DNA of 42,116 bases. It comes from an uncultured Panacagrimonas sp. (GTDB taxonomy: Bacteria; Pseudomonadota; Gammaproteobacteria; Nevskiales; Nevskiaceae). The position numbers and the translations under genes are program-made. Shown here one piece after another: positions 7,639 to 15,004 of this stretch; position 1 is the stretch's first letter, and each line of letters begins with the position of its first letter. Below the pieces are notes generated by a model. It saw nothing but the letters and a program-made list of their open reading frames with translations, searched no databases and was not told the origin of the DNA. The stretch covers positions 1-42,116 of the forward strand of contig CAMLNE010000001.1 of assembly GCA_946481265.1 (NCBI GenBank). The letters run 5' to 3'.

Positions 7639-8541
7639 ATGGGTTACCACTCCATCTACCGCTCCGATCTGTTCGAGGGCCAGGTGATCATCGTCACCGG
7701 CGGCGGCAGCGGCATCGGCCGCTGCACGGCGCATGAACTGGCCTCGCTCGGCGCGACCGTCGCCATCGTCGGACGCAAGCCCGAGAAGCTGGACTCGGTG
7801 AAGGCTGAGATCGCGGCGGTCGGCGGGCAGGTCACGACGCACGTCTGCGACATCCGCGAGGAAGCGCAGGTCGGCGCGACCATCGACAGGGTGCTCGAGC
7901 TGCACGGCCGGATCGACGGCCTGGTCAACAATGCCGGCGGCCAGTACCGCATGCCCGCCGAGGACATCAGCACCAAGGGCTTCGAGGCGGTGGTGCGCAA
8001 CAACCTCGTCGGCGGCTTCATCTTCATGCGCGAGACCTACAAGCGCTGGATGAAGGCCAACGGCGGCTCGATCGTGAACATGATCGCGGACATCTGGCAC
8101 GGCTGGCCCAACTACGCGCACTCCGCGTCCGCCCGCGGCGGCATGTGGACACTGACCGAGAGCGTGTCCTCGGAGTGGGCGAGCTACGGCGTGCGCGTGA
8201 ACGCCGTGGCACCCGGCTGCATCGCCAGCAGTGGGCTCGATACCTACGAGCCCGAAGCCCAGCAGTTCTTCCGCGACATTCCCAAAACGATTCCCCTGCA
8301 GCGCTGGGGCAATGCATCGGAAATCTCGAGCGCCATCGTCTACCTGCTGTCCCCCGGCGCGGCCTACATCACCGGTGCCTGCATCCGCATCGACGGCGGC
8401 TCGCCGAATGCGCGCGTCTGCTGGGGGCCGCTGCGCCAGGAATGCAATTCGGAGCCCTTCGACGGCTTCCATCTCGAGGCCCCGCCCACGGTGCTGGTCG
8501 AGGGCCCGAAGAAGCATTCCTCGCGTCCGAAGACGGGCTGA
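7639..8541 (+). CDS. SDR oxidoreductase, enoyl/dienoyl-CoA reductase-like, atypical active site
   Basis: The protein has 300 residues. The cofactor motif TGGGSGIG (20-27) and NNAG (97-100) are clear. Where a classical SDR has YxxxK, this one has HSASARGG (161-168) followed by TLTESVSSEWA. That pattern is similar to peroxisomal trans-2-enoyl-CoA reductase and 2,4-dienoyl-CoA reductase relatives, which act on CoA thioesters without the standard tyrosine. The C-terminus extends about 35 residues beyond the usual end (after IRIDGGSPNAR). It lies between crotonase and phosphotransferase-like genes, so a CoA-thioester substrate is likely. The direction of the reaction is not clear. Confidence 0.82.
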   Translation: MGYHSIYRSDLFEGQVIIVTGGGSGIGRCTAHELASLGATVAIVGRKPEKLDSVKAEIAAVGGQVTTHVCDIREEAQVGATIDRVLELHGRIDGLVNNAGGQYRMPAEDISTKGFEAVVRNNLVGGFIFMRETYKRWMKANGGSIVNMIADIWHGWPNYAHSASARGGMWTLTESVSSEWASYGVRVNAVAPGCIASSGLDTYEPEAQQFFRDIPKTIPLQRWGNASEISSAIVYLLSPGAAYITGACIRIDGGSPNARVCWGPLRQECNSEPFDGFHLEAPPTVLVEGPKKHSSRPKTG

Positions 8542-8548
8542 GACGGAA

Positions 8549-9658
8549 ATGTCCGCCGCAGAATCCCAGGCCTCTGATCCCTTGTCCGACGAACCGCAGA
8601 TCCATGCGCGGCTCGCGGACTACCTGCAGGCGCAGACCGGTCGCCGCTGGACGCTGGGAACGTTCACGCGGTACGCGGTCGGTTTCTCCTGGATCACCTA
8701 CGGATTCGATGCCCGCGAAGATGGCGTCGAAGGCGAACGCGGCCTGGTTCTCCGGCTGGGTCCGCCCTACGGCCTGTTCGCTCCCTACAGCGCGCTGCCG
8801 CAGCACGCCGCGCTGAAGGCACTGGAAGGCACGAACGTGCCGGTGCCGCGCTCCTGGTGGTGGAGCGACGACGCCTCCATTCTCGGCGCGCCGTTCTTCG
8901 TCAGTGAAAGGGTGACTGGCTCCGCGCCCGTCCCCTGGGTCAGCGGCAGCAGTTCCGGCTTCGAGGAAGGCTACCGGCTCAGCATCGGGGCGCAGTTCGT
9001 CGCGGCGCTGGCGGGGCTGCACACCGCCGAGTGGCGGGGCAGGGCCGGCTTCGAGCACGACGGCGGCGTGACGCGCGAAAACGCGGCACTGCGCCAGGTC
9101 GAGGAATGGGAGCGCAACTTCGCGCGCTGGACGCTCAGGCCGTATCCGATGCTGACCTGGGCGTTCCGCTGGCTGCGCCAGAACCTGCCGGTCGCACCGC
9201 GCGTGAGTCTCGTGCACGGCGACTACCGGCTCGGCAACTTCCTCGAGCAGCACGGCCGCATCACGGCAATCCTCGACTGGGAACTGGTGCACCTCGGCGA
9301 TCCGCACGAGGACCTCGGCTGGGCCTTCCTGCCGCAGTACACCGGCGGCTCGGGCCTGGTCTGCCGCCTGCTCAAGAAAGAAGACTTCATCGCGCAGTAC
9401 GAGCGCGAGGCAGGTTTCAAGGTCGATCCGGCCTCGCTGCAGTTCTACGGGGTGTTCTCGCTGGTCAAGCTCGCCATCACGCACATGGCGGCCGTGCGCT
9501 GCTACGAGGACGGACGCTTCAACGACATGCGCATGCCGGCGATGGGAACCCAGATCGCGCCGGTGCTGCGCCAGATCTCCAAGATGCTGCCCGCCGCGCA
9601 GACCGCGTGCACCGGGATGCAGCAGGAGCCTGGTAACGCAGCCGGGGGAGGCCGATGA
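8549..9658 (+). CDS. Aminoglycoside phosphotransferase/ACAD10-like kinase-fold protein
   Basis: The protein has 369 residues. It has the kinase-like catalytic loop VHGDYRLGNF (H223, D225, N230) and the metal-binding ILDWE (D243). These proteins are called phosphotransferase family and recur in CoA-dependent degradation operons of proteobacteria and actinobacteria, where phosphorylation of a hydroxyacyl intermediate (as in ACAD10/11) is one established possibility. It starts seven bases after the SDR stop and overlaps the next gene by four bases (ATGA), so it is firmly in the operon. Antibiotic resistance is unlikely from context. Confidence 0.8.
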   Translation: MSAAESQASDPLSDEPQIHARLADYLQAQTGRRWTLGTFTRYAVGFSWITYGFDAREDGVEGERGLVLRLGPPYGLFAPYSALPQHAALKALEGTNVPVPRSWWWSDDASILGAPFFVSERVTGSAPVPWVSGSSSGFEEGYRLSIGAQFVAALAGLHTAEWRGRAGFEHDGGVTRENAALRQVEEWERNFARWTLRPYPMLTWAFRWLRQNLPVAPRVSLVHGDYRLGNFLEQHGRITAILDWELVHLGDPHEDLGWAFLPQYTGGSGLVCRLLKKEDFIAQYEREAGFKVDPASLQFYGVFSLVKLAITHMAAVRCYEDGRFNDMRMPAMGTQIAPVLRQISKMLPAAQTACTGMQQEPGNAAGGGR

Positions 9659-10125
9659 ACAACTCGCTCAAGCGGCTGATCGAGGGCATGGCCGCCACCT
9701 TGCGCAACGAGGTCATCCCGCATGTCGGCACCGAGTTCGCGCGCGGCCAGGCCTTCGGCGTGATCTACATGCTCAACAGCATCGCCCTGCGGGCGGCCTG
9801 GTCGACGGCCTTCGTCGGCGAGCAGATCGCGGCGCAGATCGCACTGCGCGACGCACTCGCGTCGCTTTTGGTCGGCATCGATGCGCCGGCGCTACCGCAG
9901 GAAGGATCGGCCGGCCTCGACATCGAGGCGCTCGAAGCGCTTCGTGACCGGAACGAGGACCGCATCTGCGGCCTGGTCGAATGGCACGGCGGCGCGGGCC
10001 TGGACGCCCGGCGCGCGGCGGCCATCGAACAGGCGCTGCGCATCTACATGGACCGACAGCTCAAGCATGAACTGCAGACCTCGGCCAAGCCGATGTTTGC
10101 CGAGATGTCGAGCGGATCCGAATAA
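9655..10125 (+). CDS. Small unknown helical protein of the catabolic operon
   Basis: The protein has 156 residues and starts at an ATG that overlaps the stop of the kinase-fold gene (ATGA), so translation is coupled. It is mostly helical and acidic-rich; no transmembrane segment, cysteine pattern or catalytic motif is seen. I do not recognise a family. The coupling to the phosphotransferase-like protein suggests a partner or accessory subunit of that enzyme. Confidence 0.7.
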   Translation: MNNSLKRLIEGMAATLRNEVIPHVGTEFARGQAFGVIYMLNSIALRAAWSTAFVGEQIAAQIALRDALASLLVGIDAPALPQEGSAGLDIEALEALRDRNEDRICGLVEWHGGAGLDARRAAAIEQALRIYMDRQLKHELQTSAKPMFAEMSSGSE

Positions 10126-10147
10126 GGGACAGGACAAGGGGAACCAG

Positions 10148-11260
10148 ATGCTCACCGCGCAGGACGACCTGATTGGCCACCAGCTGCCGACGACGTTCGA
10201 TCACGTCGGCAACAGTGATCCGGCGTGGATGGAGCGCCTCTGGTACACCGGGCATCCGAAGTCGGGCGACGTGATCTTCGATATCGGCCTGGGCTATCAC
10301 CCCAACCGCAATGTCATGGACGCCTTTGCCGGCGTGACCATCGGCGCGACGCAGCACAACTTCCGCGCCTCGCGGCGCTTGCGGCCCCATCCGCTCGACA
10401 CCGCCGTCGGCCCGCTGAAGATCGAGGTAGTCGAAGGCCTGCGCCGGCACCGCCTGAGCCTGGCACCCAACGATTCCGGACTGGGTTTCGAGATCGAATT
10501 CCTCGGCACGATGAACGCACACGAGGAAGAGCCGCACTTCCGCCGCCGCAATGGGCGCATCACCGAACACATGGCACGTGGCCAGCAGCTGGGCGCCTAC
10601 CGCGGGTGGCTGGAGGTGGATGGCAAGCGCCGGGCGATCGAGCCGCAGGGCTGGCTTGGCCAGCGCGATCATTCCTGGGGAATCCGCGCGGAGATGAGGA
10701 CCGACGAGGCGCATCCTCCGGTCACCTTCTATCCCCCCTTCTTCTACGCCTGGACCACGGTCCAGTTCGCCGGTCGCGGGCTGCATGTCTTCTTCAAGGA
10801 GCGTGCGCCGGGCGAATTCATCTACCTATCGGGCGAGGAAGTCACGCCGCTCGGCACGAAGCCGGACCCGGCGCGACGCATGAGCGGTGTGAGCCACGAG
10901 GTGCATTGGGCCGACGATCCGCATGGTCAGACGGTGGCGTCGGCGGTCTTCGAGGTGAGCCTGGACGACGGCAGTCGCCACACGATGGACATCCGGACGC
11001 TGCCGGCGCGCTACTTCCTGAAGGGGGGCCTGTATGGCGGCCTGAACGGATGGTTCCAGGGCGACGACAAGGGAAAGCTCCACGTCGAGCACGAGCGCTG
11101 GAATCTGGAAGACCCGGCCGTCCGCAAGCAGGCCCGCACCCTGGCCGACCACGTCATCGAGGTCCGCATCGGCGACGAAGTCGGCTACGGAATCATGGAG
11201 TACGGCGTCGGCAAGGGTTACGCGAAGTACGAGCAGGTGCAGCGGCACCCGCCGATATAG
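10148..11260 (+). CDS. DUF7064/DUF7065-type (AttH-like) protein
   Basis: The protein has 370 residues, beta-rich, with no signal peptide. The motif GQRDHSWGIR (around residue 173) is characteristic of the AttH-like beta-barrel fold found in DUF7064/DUF7065 proteins, which are frequent in lipid and terpenoid degradation clusters but have no settled biochemical role. It starts 22 bases after the previous gene with an AAGGGGA ribosome-binding site. It may bind or isomerise a hydrophobic intermediate; that is inference from fold and context. Confidence 0.6.
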   Translation: MLTAQDDLIGHQLPTTFDHVGNSDPAWMERLWYTGHPKSGDVIFDIGLGYHPNRNVMDAFAGVTIGATQHNFRASRRLRPHPLDTAVGPLKIEVVEGLRRHRLSLAPNDSGLGFEIEFLGTMNAHEEEPHFRRRNGRITEHMARGQQLGAYRGWLEVDGKRRAIEPQGWLGQRDHSWGIRAEMRTDEAHPPVTFYPPFFYAWTTVQFAGRGLHVFFKERAPGEFIYLSGEEVTPLGTKPDPARRMSGVSHEVHWADDPHGQTVASAVFEVSLDDGSRHTMDIRTLPARYFLKGGLYGGLNGWFQGDDKGKLHVEHERWNLEDPAVRKQARTLADHVIEVRIGDEVGYGIMEYGVGKGYAKYEQVQRHPPI

Positions 11261-11287
11261 ATATGCCGCACAGCGGGAGAGGGGGGG

Positions 11288-11309
11288 ACCATGCGCGGAT
11301 GCGCATGGT
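11288..11309. promoter_or_regulatory. Inverted repeat in operon gap before the AlkB-like gene
   Basis: ACCATGCGC (11288-11296) and GCGCATGGT (11301-11309) form a perfect nine-base dyad around GGAT. It sits in a 99-base gap before the monooxygenase gene. As RNA it would be a stable hairpin without a U-tract, so an internal processing/attenuation hairpin or an operator are both possible. Confidence 0.5.
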
Positions 11310-11359
11310 GAGGGCAGCTGCAGATTGAAGCAGGTCGCTGATCGAAGAGGAGGCGCGTC

Positions 11360-12484
11360 ATGAGGGACTATCTGAAGTTCTGGTTGATCCCCAACGGCAT
11401 CGTCGCAGCGGGAATCGCGGGATTCGTGCTGGGCGGCGACTGGGTGTGGCTCGGTATCGCCACGTTCCCGATCCTGGCCCTGGTGGACAGCGTCCTGCCG
11501 CGCAACATGCGCCCGCGCCGGATGGAGAGTCCGTTCTGGTCGACGGCGCCGGTCTGGCTCGCGGCGATCGGCTCGCTGGCGATCTACTTCTTCGCGGCGC
11601 ACCACATCGCGACGAACGCGCTGACCACGATGCAGATCGTCGGCAGCATCGCCTCGCTGATGTGGATATCGGTCGTTCCCGGTGGCCCGGCCGCACACGA
11701 GCTGTGGCATCGCCGCGACAAGGCCTCGCGCGTGCTCGGTCGGGTCTCGCAGATCTGCATGTTCGACGGCATCCGCGACATCGGCCACATCGTCGGTCAC
11801 CACATCGACGTGTGCACGCCCGAGGACGGCGACACCGCGCCGCGCGGGCAGACCTTGTACTGGTTCGCGCTGCACGAGCTGTACGTGAGCTTCAGCATCG
11901 GCTTCCGCCTGGAGAACCGGGCGCTGAAGAAGCGTGGACTGAGCTTCTGGAACTGGCGCAACCGCACCTGGAGCTGGCTCGGCGTGCTGCTGATCTTCCA
12001 GGGCCTGATCTTCCTGGTCGGCGGCTGGGCCGGCGTGGCGCTGACCGTGACGGGCATGCTTGCCGCACGCCTGTGGATCGAGTCCTTCAACTACTTCCAG
12101 CACTACGGGCTGATCCGGGTCGCGGGTTCAAGGATCGGCAACCGTCACGTCTGGAACCACATGAGCGAACTGTCGCGCATCGTCTCCTTCGAGATCACCA
12201 ACCATGCCGGGCATCACCAGGATTCCTACATGCCCTACAACAAGCTGGTCCCGCACCAGGACGCCATCCCGATGCCGAGCCTGTTCGCCTGCTTCTTCGT
12301 CGCGCTGATTCCGCCGCTGTGGCATCGCCGGATCATCATGCCGGCGCTCAAGCGCTGGGATCTCGAATACGCCACGGCAGAGGAGCGCGCGCTCGCCCGT
12401 GAGCAGAACCGGCGGGCCGGGTGGCCGGACTGGATCGGCGAGGCGCAGGGCAACGTGGGGCGGGCGGCAACAGCGGGCTGCTGA
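11360..12484 (+). CDS. AlkB-type membrane diiron monooxygenase
   Basis: The protein has 374 residues with about six hydrophobic helices. The histidine boxes of the alkane hydroxylase / fatty-acid desaturase superfamily are present: HELWH (113-117), HIVGHH followed by CTPED (143-155), NYFQHYG (244-250) and NHAGHH (281-286). The NYxxHYG box points to AlkB/XylM hydroxylases rather than desaturases. The second box has G142-H143 where alkane hydroxylases usually have EH, so the substrate may differ from n-alkanes. It would need rubredoxin or another electron donor, and none is encoded here. GAGGAGG precedes the ATG by about nine bases. Confidence 0.82.
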   Translation: MRDYLKFWLIPNGIVAAGIAGFVLGGDWVWLGIATFPILALVDSVLPRNMRPRRMESPFWSTAPVWLAAIGSLAIYFFAAHHIATNALTTMQIVGSIASLMWISVVPGGPAAHELWHRRDKASRVLGRVSQICMFDGIRDIGHIVGHHIDVCTPEDGDTAPRGQTLYWFALHELYVSFSIGFRLENRALKKRGLSFWNWRNRTWSWLGVLLIFQGLIFLVGGWAGVALTVTGMLAARLWIESFNYFQHYGLIRVAGSRIGNRHVWNHMSELSRIVSFEITNHAGHHQDSYMPYNKLVPHQDAIPMPSLFACFFVALIPPLWHRRIIMPALKRWDLEYATAEERALAREQNRRAGWPDWIGEAQGNVGRAATAGC

Positions 12485-12968
12485 GATCGCGCGTCACGCC
12501 GCGGTGGAAGTGGTCCGCGCCTGAGCCACGAGCCTCTGGTGGAGAATATCACCGAAAACGGCCGCTGATTCGGGATGTCGCGCCAACGGCAAGCCAGGCA
12601 CCTGACACGCGGCTGTAGGCGACGAGAAAGCCGCGATCGCACGCATGACCGAGGCTGGCGACGGCGGCATCGGCGTCGAGGGGCCGATCGACCTGGATCC
12701 GATCTTTCATCGCTGCACGATCACCGCTGCGTAGCGGTGATCGCGACGTACCGCCACCAGGGTCGGTCGCGATCAAGACCGCGGGATTCGCCGGCGGGAT
12801 CGGCAGGTGCCGGCAAGACGATCGCACCGATGATCCAGCGCGCGATTCCGAACGCCGCTCCACTCGCCCGGACGGGGGGTTTCACTAATCTTTTCGGTGT
12901 GTTCTTCTGGCGCGATCTGGGGGGCGCACGTCGCGCTCCGCGTTTCCCGTAGCCACAAACGAAGAAAA
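12485..12968. other. Intergenic region, 484 bases
   Basis: No supported gene. It contains the perfect hairpin at 12718-12743, described separately. A leftward open frame from about 12708 (starting MKDRIQVDRPLDADAAV) has no recognisable domain or ribosome-binding site. The last 100 bases should hold the promoter of the FadL-type gene; I could not identify convincing -35/-10 boxes. Confidence 0.6.
12718..12743. terminator. Strong hairpin downstream of the MarR-alkB operon
   Basis: CGATCACCGCT and AGCGGTGATCG form a perfect 11-base stem with a GCGT tetraloop. There is no T-run on either side, so it is not a classical intrinsic terminator. It may protect the 3' end or be a regulatory dyad. It lies 234 bases after the monooxygenase stop and 225 before the FadL-type gene. 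Confidence 0.4.
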
Positions 12969-14237
12969 ATGACCCGCTTTCCTGCTCGCTTCCTTGCGTC
13001 ACTAGGTATGACCCTGTTCGTTTCCACCGGGGCGCTCGCGTCACTTGGGCCGTTCGAGCACGGAGCGGGAATCAAGTCGATGGGCGCTGGCGGCATCTCC
13101 TATGTGAATGCGCAGGAGACCACCGCGCTGTCGGCGAATCCGGCCCAGGCCTCGTCGATGGGAAGACGTTACGACCTGGGCCTGGACGTTCTTCTCCTGT
13201 ACCCGGATAGCTCGATCGAGGGGAACGCCATCGCGCCCGATTTCCGTTCCGCGTCGGATGGGCGTCGTTGGTACCTGATCCCGCAGGTCGGAATATCGCT
13301 GCCGCTGAACGATCGATGGACCTTCGGCATGACCATGCTCCAGGCCGGCCTGGGGCCGGACTATCCGGAGAGTCCCTACACGCGCTTCGGTGGCGCCCCG
13401 CGGGCTTCGCTGACCCTGGGATCGGGCAGCATCGTGTCGGCGCTGGCCTGGCGTCCGGTCGAGAATCACAGCTTCGGCTTCGGCCTGATCCTTGGCTACC
13501 AGTTCCTGGAAGTGAAGGGCATGCAGTTCCTGGCCTCGTCCGATCCGCAGTTCCGGGTTTCCAAGCATCCGGACAAGGTGACCAACCAGGGCAAGGATGG
13601 CGGTTACAGCATCGGCTACACCCTGGGCTGGACCGGTGAACTGGTGCCCGGATTTTCAGCCGGCATCGGGTATCGCTCGAAGTCGTGGACGCAGAAGCTC
13701 GACGACTATCGCGGACTGCTGCCGGACGAAGGGTCGCTGGAACTGCCCGCCGCGTATGGCATCGGCCTGTCCTGGCGCGTCGCCGAGCCCTGGACCGTCG
13801 CCGTCGAGTGGCAGCGGTACGAATACGAATCGGAGCCCGCGTTCCGGAACTCCATCTCGGCCCTGTCGTCGGGACACCTGTTGGGCTCTTCCAAGGGGCC
13901 CGGCTTCGGTTGGGAGGATCAGAATGCGTTCAAGCTCGGCGTGACCTGGGATATGCGCTCGGATCTGGTCCTGAGAGCGGGCTATGTGCACGCGGACCAG
14001 ATCATCCAGGAGTCGGACACGCTGTTCACCCTGATGGCACCGGCGGTCATGACCACGCATTACACCAGCGGCCTCACCTATGTCTGGAAGGACTGGGAGT
14101 TGACCGGTGCATTGGCCTACTGCCCGAAGCAGGACGTCAACGGCCAGGGCTCGATACCGCCGGCGTTTGGCGGCGGCGAGGCGCAGGTCAGGAACGAATT
14201 CTTCTCGGCCGGATTTTCGCTTGGCCGACGTTTCTGA
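12969..14237 (+). CDS. FadL/TodX-family outer-membrane channel for hydrophobic compounds
   Basis: The protein has 422 residues. A signal peptide with hydrophobic core (about residues 8-24, ending GALA) precedes a mature start containing HGAGIKSMGAGG and a SANPA motif, the FadL-family hatch region. The rest alternates as amphipathic strands and ends in phenylalanine, as outer-membrane barrels do. FadL-type proteins pass long-chain fatty acids, alkanes and aromatics through the outer membrane. The ATG at 12969 was chosen for the signal peptide; the ribosome-binding site (GAAGAA) is weak. Its location after the MarR/AlkB operon suggests substrate uptake for that pathway. Confidence 0.8.
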   Translation: MTRFPARFLASLGMTLFVSTGALASLGPFEHGAGIKSMGAGGISYVNAQETTALSANPAQASSMGRRYDLGLDVLLLYPDSSIEGNAIAPDFRSASDGRRWYLIPQVGISLPLNDRWTFGMTMLQAGLGPDYPESPYTRFGGAPRASLTLGSGSIVSALAWRPVENHSFGFGLILGYQFLEVKGMQFLASSDPQFRVSKHPDKVTNQGKDGGYSIGYTLGWTGELVPGFSAGIGYRSKSWTQKLDDYRGLLPDEGSLELPAAYGIGLSWRVAEPWTVAVEWQRYEYESEPAFRNSISALSSGHLLGSSKGPGFGWEDQNAFKLGVTWDMRSDLVLRAGYVHADQIIQESDTLFTLMAPAVMTTHYTSGLTYVWKDWELTGALAYCPKQDVNGQGSIPPAFGGGEAQVRNEFFSAGFSLGRRF

Positions 14238-14519
14238 GATCCGGATCCGCGCGCACCGATCAGCGTGAGCGGGGGAGCGGCGGCGCCGCGCTGCGCCGCA
14301 CTCCATCGCCCCGATATCGCGCGGTTCGGCCGTCCATGGACGAGCCCGTGATCGAACTGAGCGCCCGGGCCTGACAGGTCCTGTCCAGCGTCTTTCAACG
14401 ATTGCGGAGCCTCTGGTCAGCGATCCGGGCCCGGCGTGCGTGCCCGGCTTGCGGCCGCATGCCGATACCTCTGGCGTCCGGGATCATCTCCCGTTTTCCA
14501 AAGCGCGTCGGACGGCGCT

Positions 14520-14864
14520 TCAACGCATGTCCCGCGGCGGATAGACCGCCAGTTCCCGCACAGGGCGCAATTCCGGAATCGCGAACGCTTGGAACGGTTC
14601 CAGCGGTTCCATGATCTGCTTGTGGCTCTGGCTCTGGCCGTCGATGCGGAAGATCGCCTCGTCGAAGCCCATCCTCCGGATCTTCCTGAACGGGTCGACG
14701 ATGTCGCCGGGCGTGCCGCCGAGCATCCGCGGCGGGGTGACGTCCATCCACTCGAAGTCGCCCTCGTGGTCGGCGATCAGCTTCCTCCAATCGTTCGGGC
14801 GCCGGCCCACGCCCGGCTGATTGATGTCGACCGGCGGGCGCGGTCTGACCAGAGCGAGCGAAGT
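14520..14864 (-). pseudogene. C-terminal remnant of a luciferase-like (LLM) flavin monooxygenase
   Basis: Reading left, a frame open from 14864 (just after an in-frame TGA at 14865-14867) to a stop at 14520-14522 encodes about 114 residues. The part LGGTPGDIVDPFRKIRRMGF and the following DEAIFRIDGQSQSHKQIME resembles the C-terminal end of LLM-class flavin oxidoreductases, where a GTP-x-x-I/V segment precedes a V-D-E-x-I-x-R strand and a final helix before the chain end. The N-terminal 250 or so residues of such an enzyme are absent, so this is a decayed fragment. Confidence rests on pattern memory only. Confidence 0.5.
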
Positions 14865-14873
14865 TCAGGACGC

Positions 14874-14915
14874 TTGACCTGGATCAAGGCAACGAATGCC
14901 ACTCGCCGATAGCAT
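14874..14915 (+). promoter_or_regulatory. FNR box and -10 upstream of narK
   Basis: TTGACCTGGATCAA at 14874-14887 matches the FNR/Anr consensus TTGAT-N4-ATCAA in nine of ten defined positions. The hexamer TAGCAT begins 22 bases after it (14910-14915), which places the box centre near -41.5, the class II activation position. The predicted transcript start near 14922 argues against translation from the ATG at 14927. Confidence 0.8.
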
Positions 14916-15004
14916 CGTTACCGAAGATGGAGCATCGCCTCGGGACGGGATCCGGGTTTCATCCCGCGCGGGTCCATGAAGCGCTGGGCCCATCACTGAA
15001 TGGG

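Larger units (their letters stand above)
14238..15004. other. Intergenic region, 767 bases
   Basis: It contains the LLM monooxygenase remnant (14520-14864) and the FNR-type promoter of narK (14874-14915). The first 280 bases, after the FadL-type gene, show no supported gene; a 12-codon frame MDEPVIELSARA at 14336-14374 is too short to claim. Confidence 0.6.

Noticed and set aside
12549..12863. Leftward frame of about 104 codons in the gap before the FadL-type gene
   Set aside because: No ribosome-binding site, no family recognised, and it runs across the perfect hairpin.
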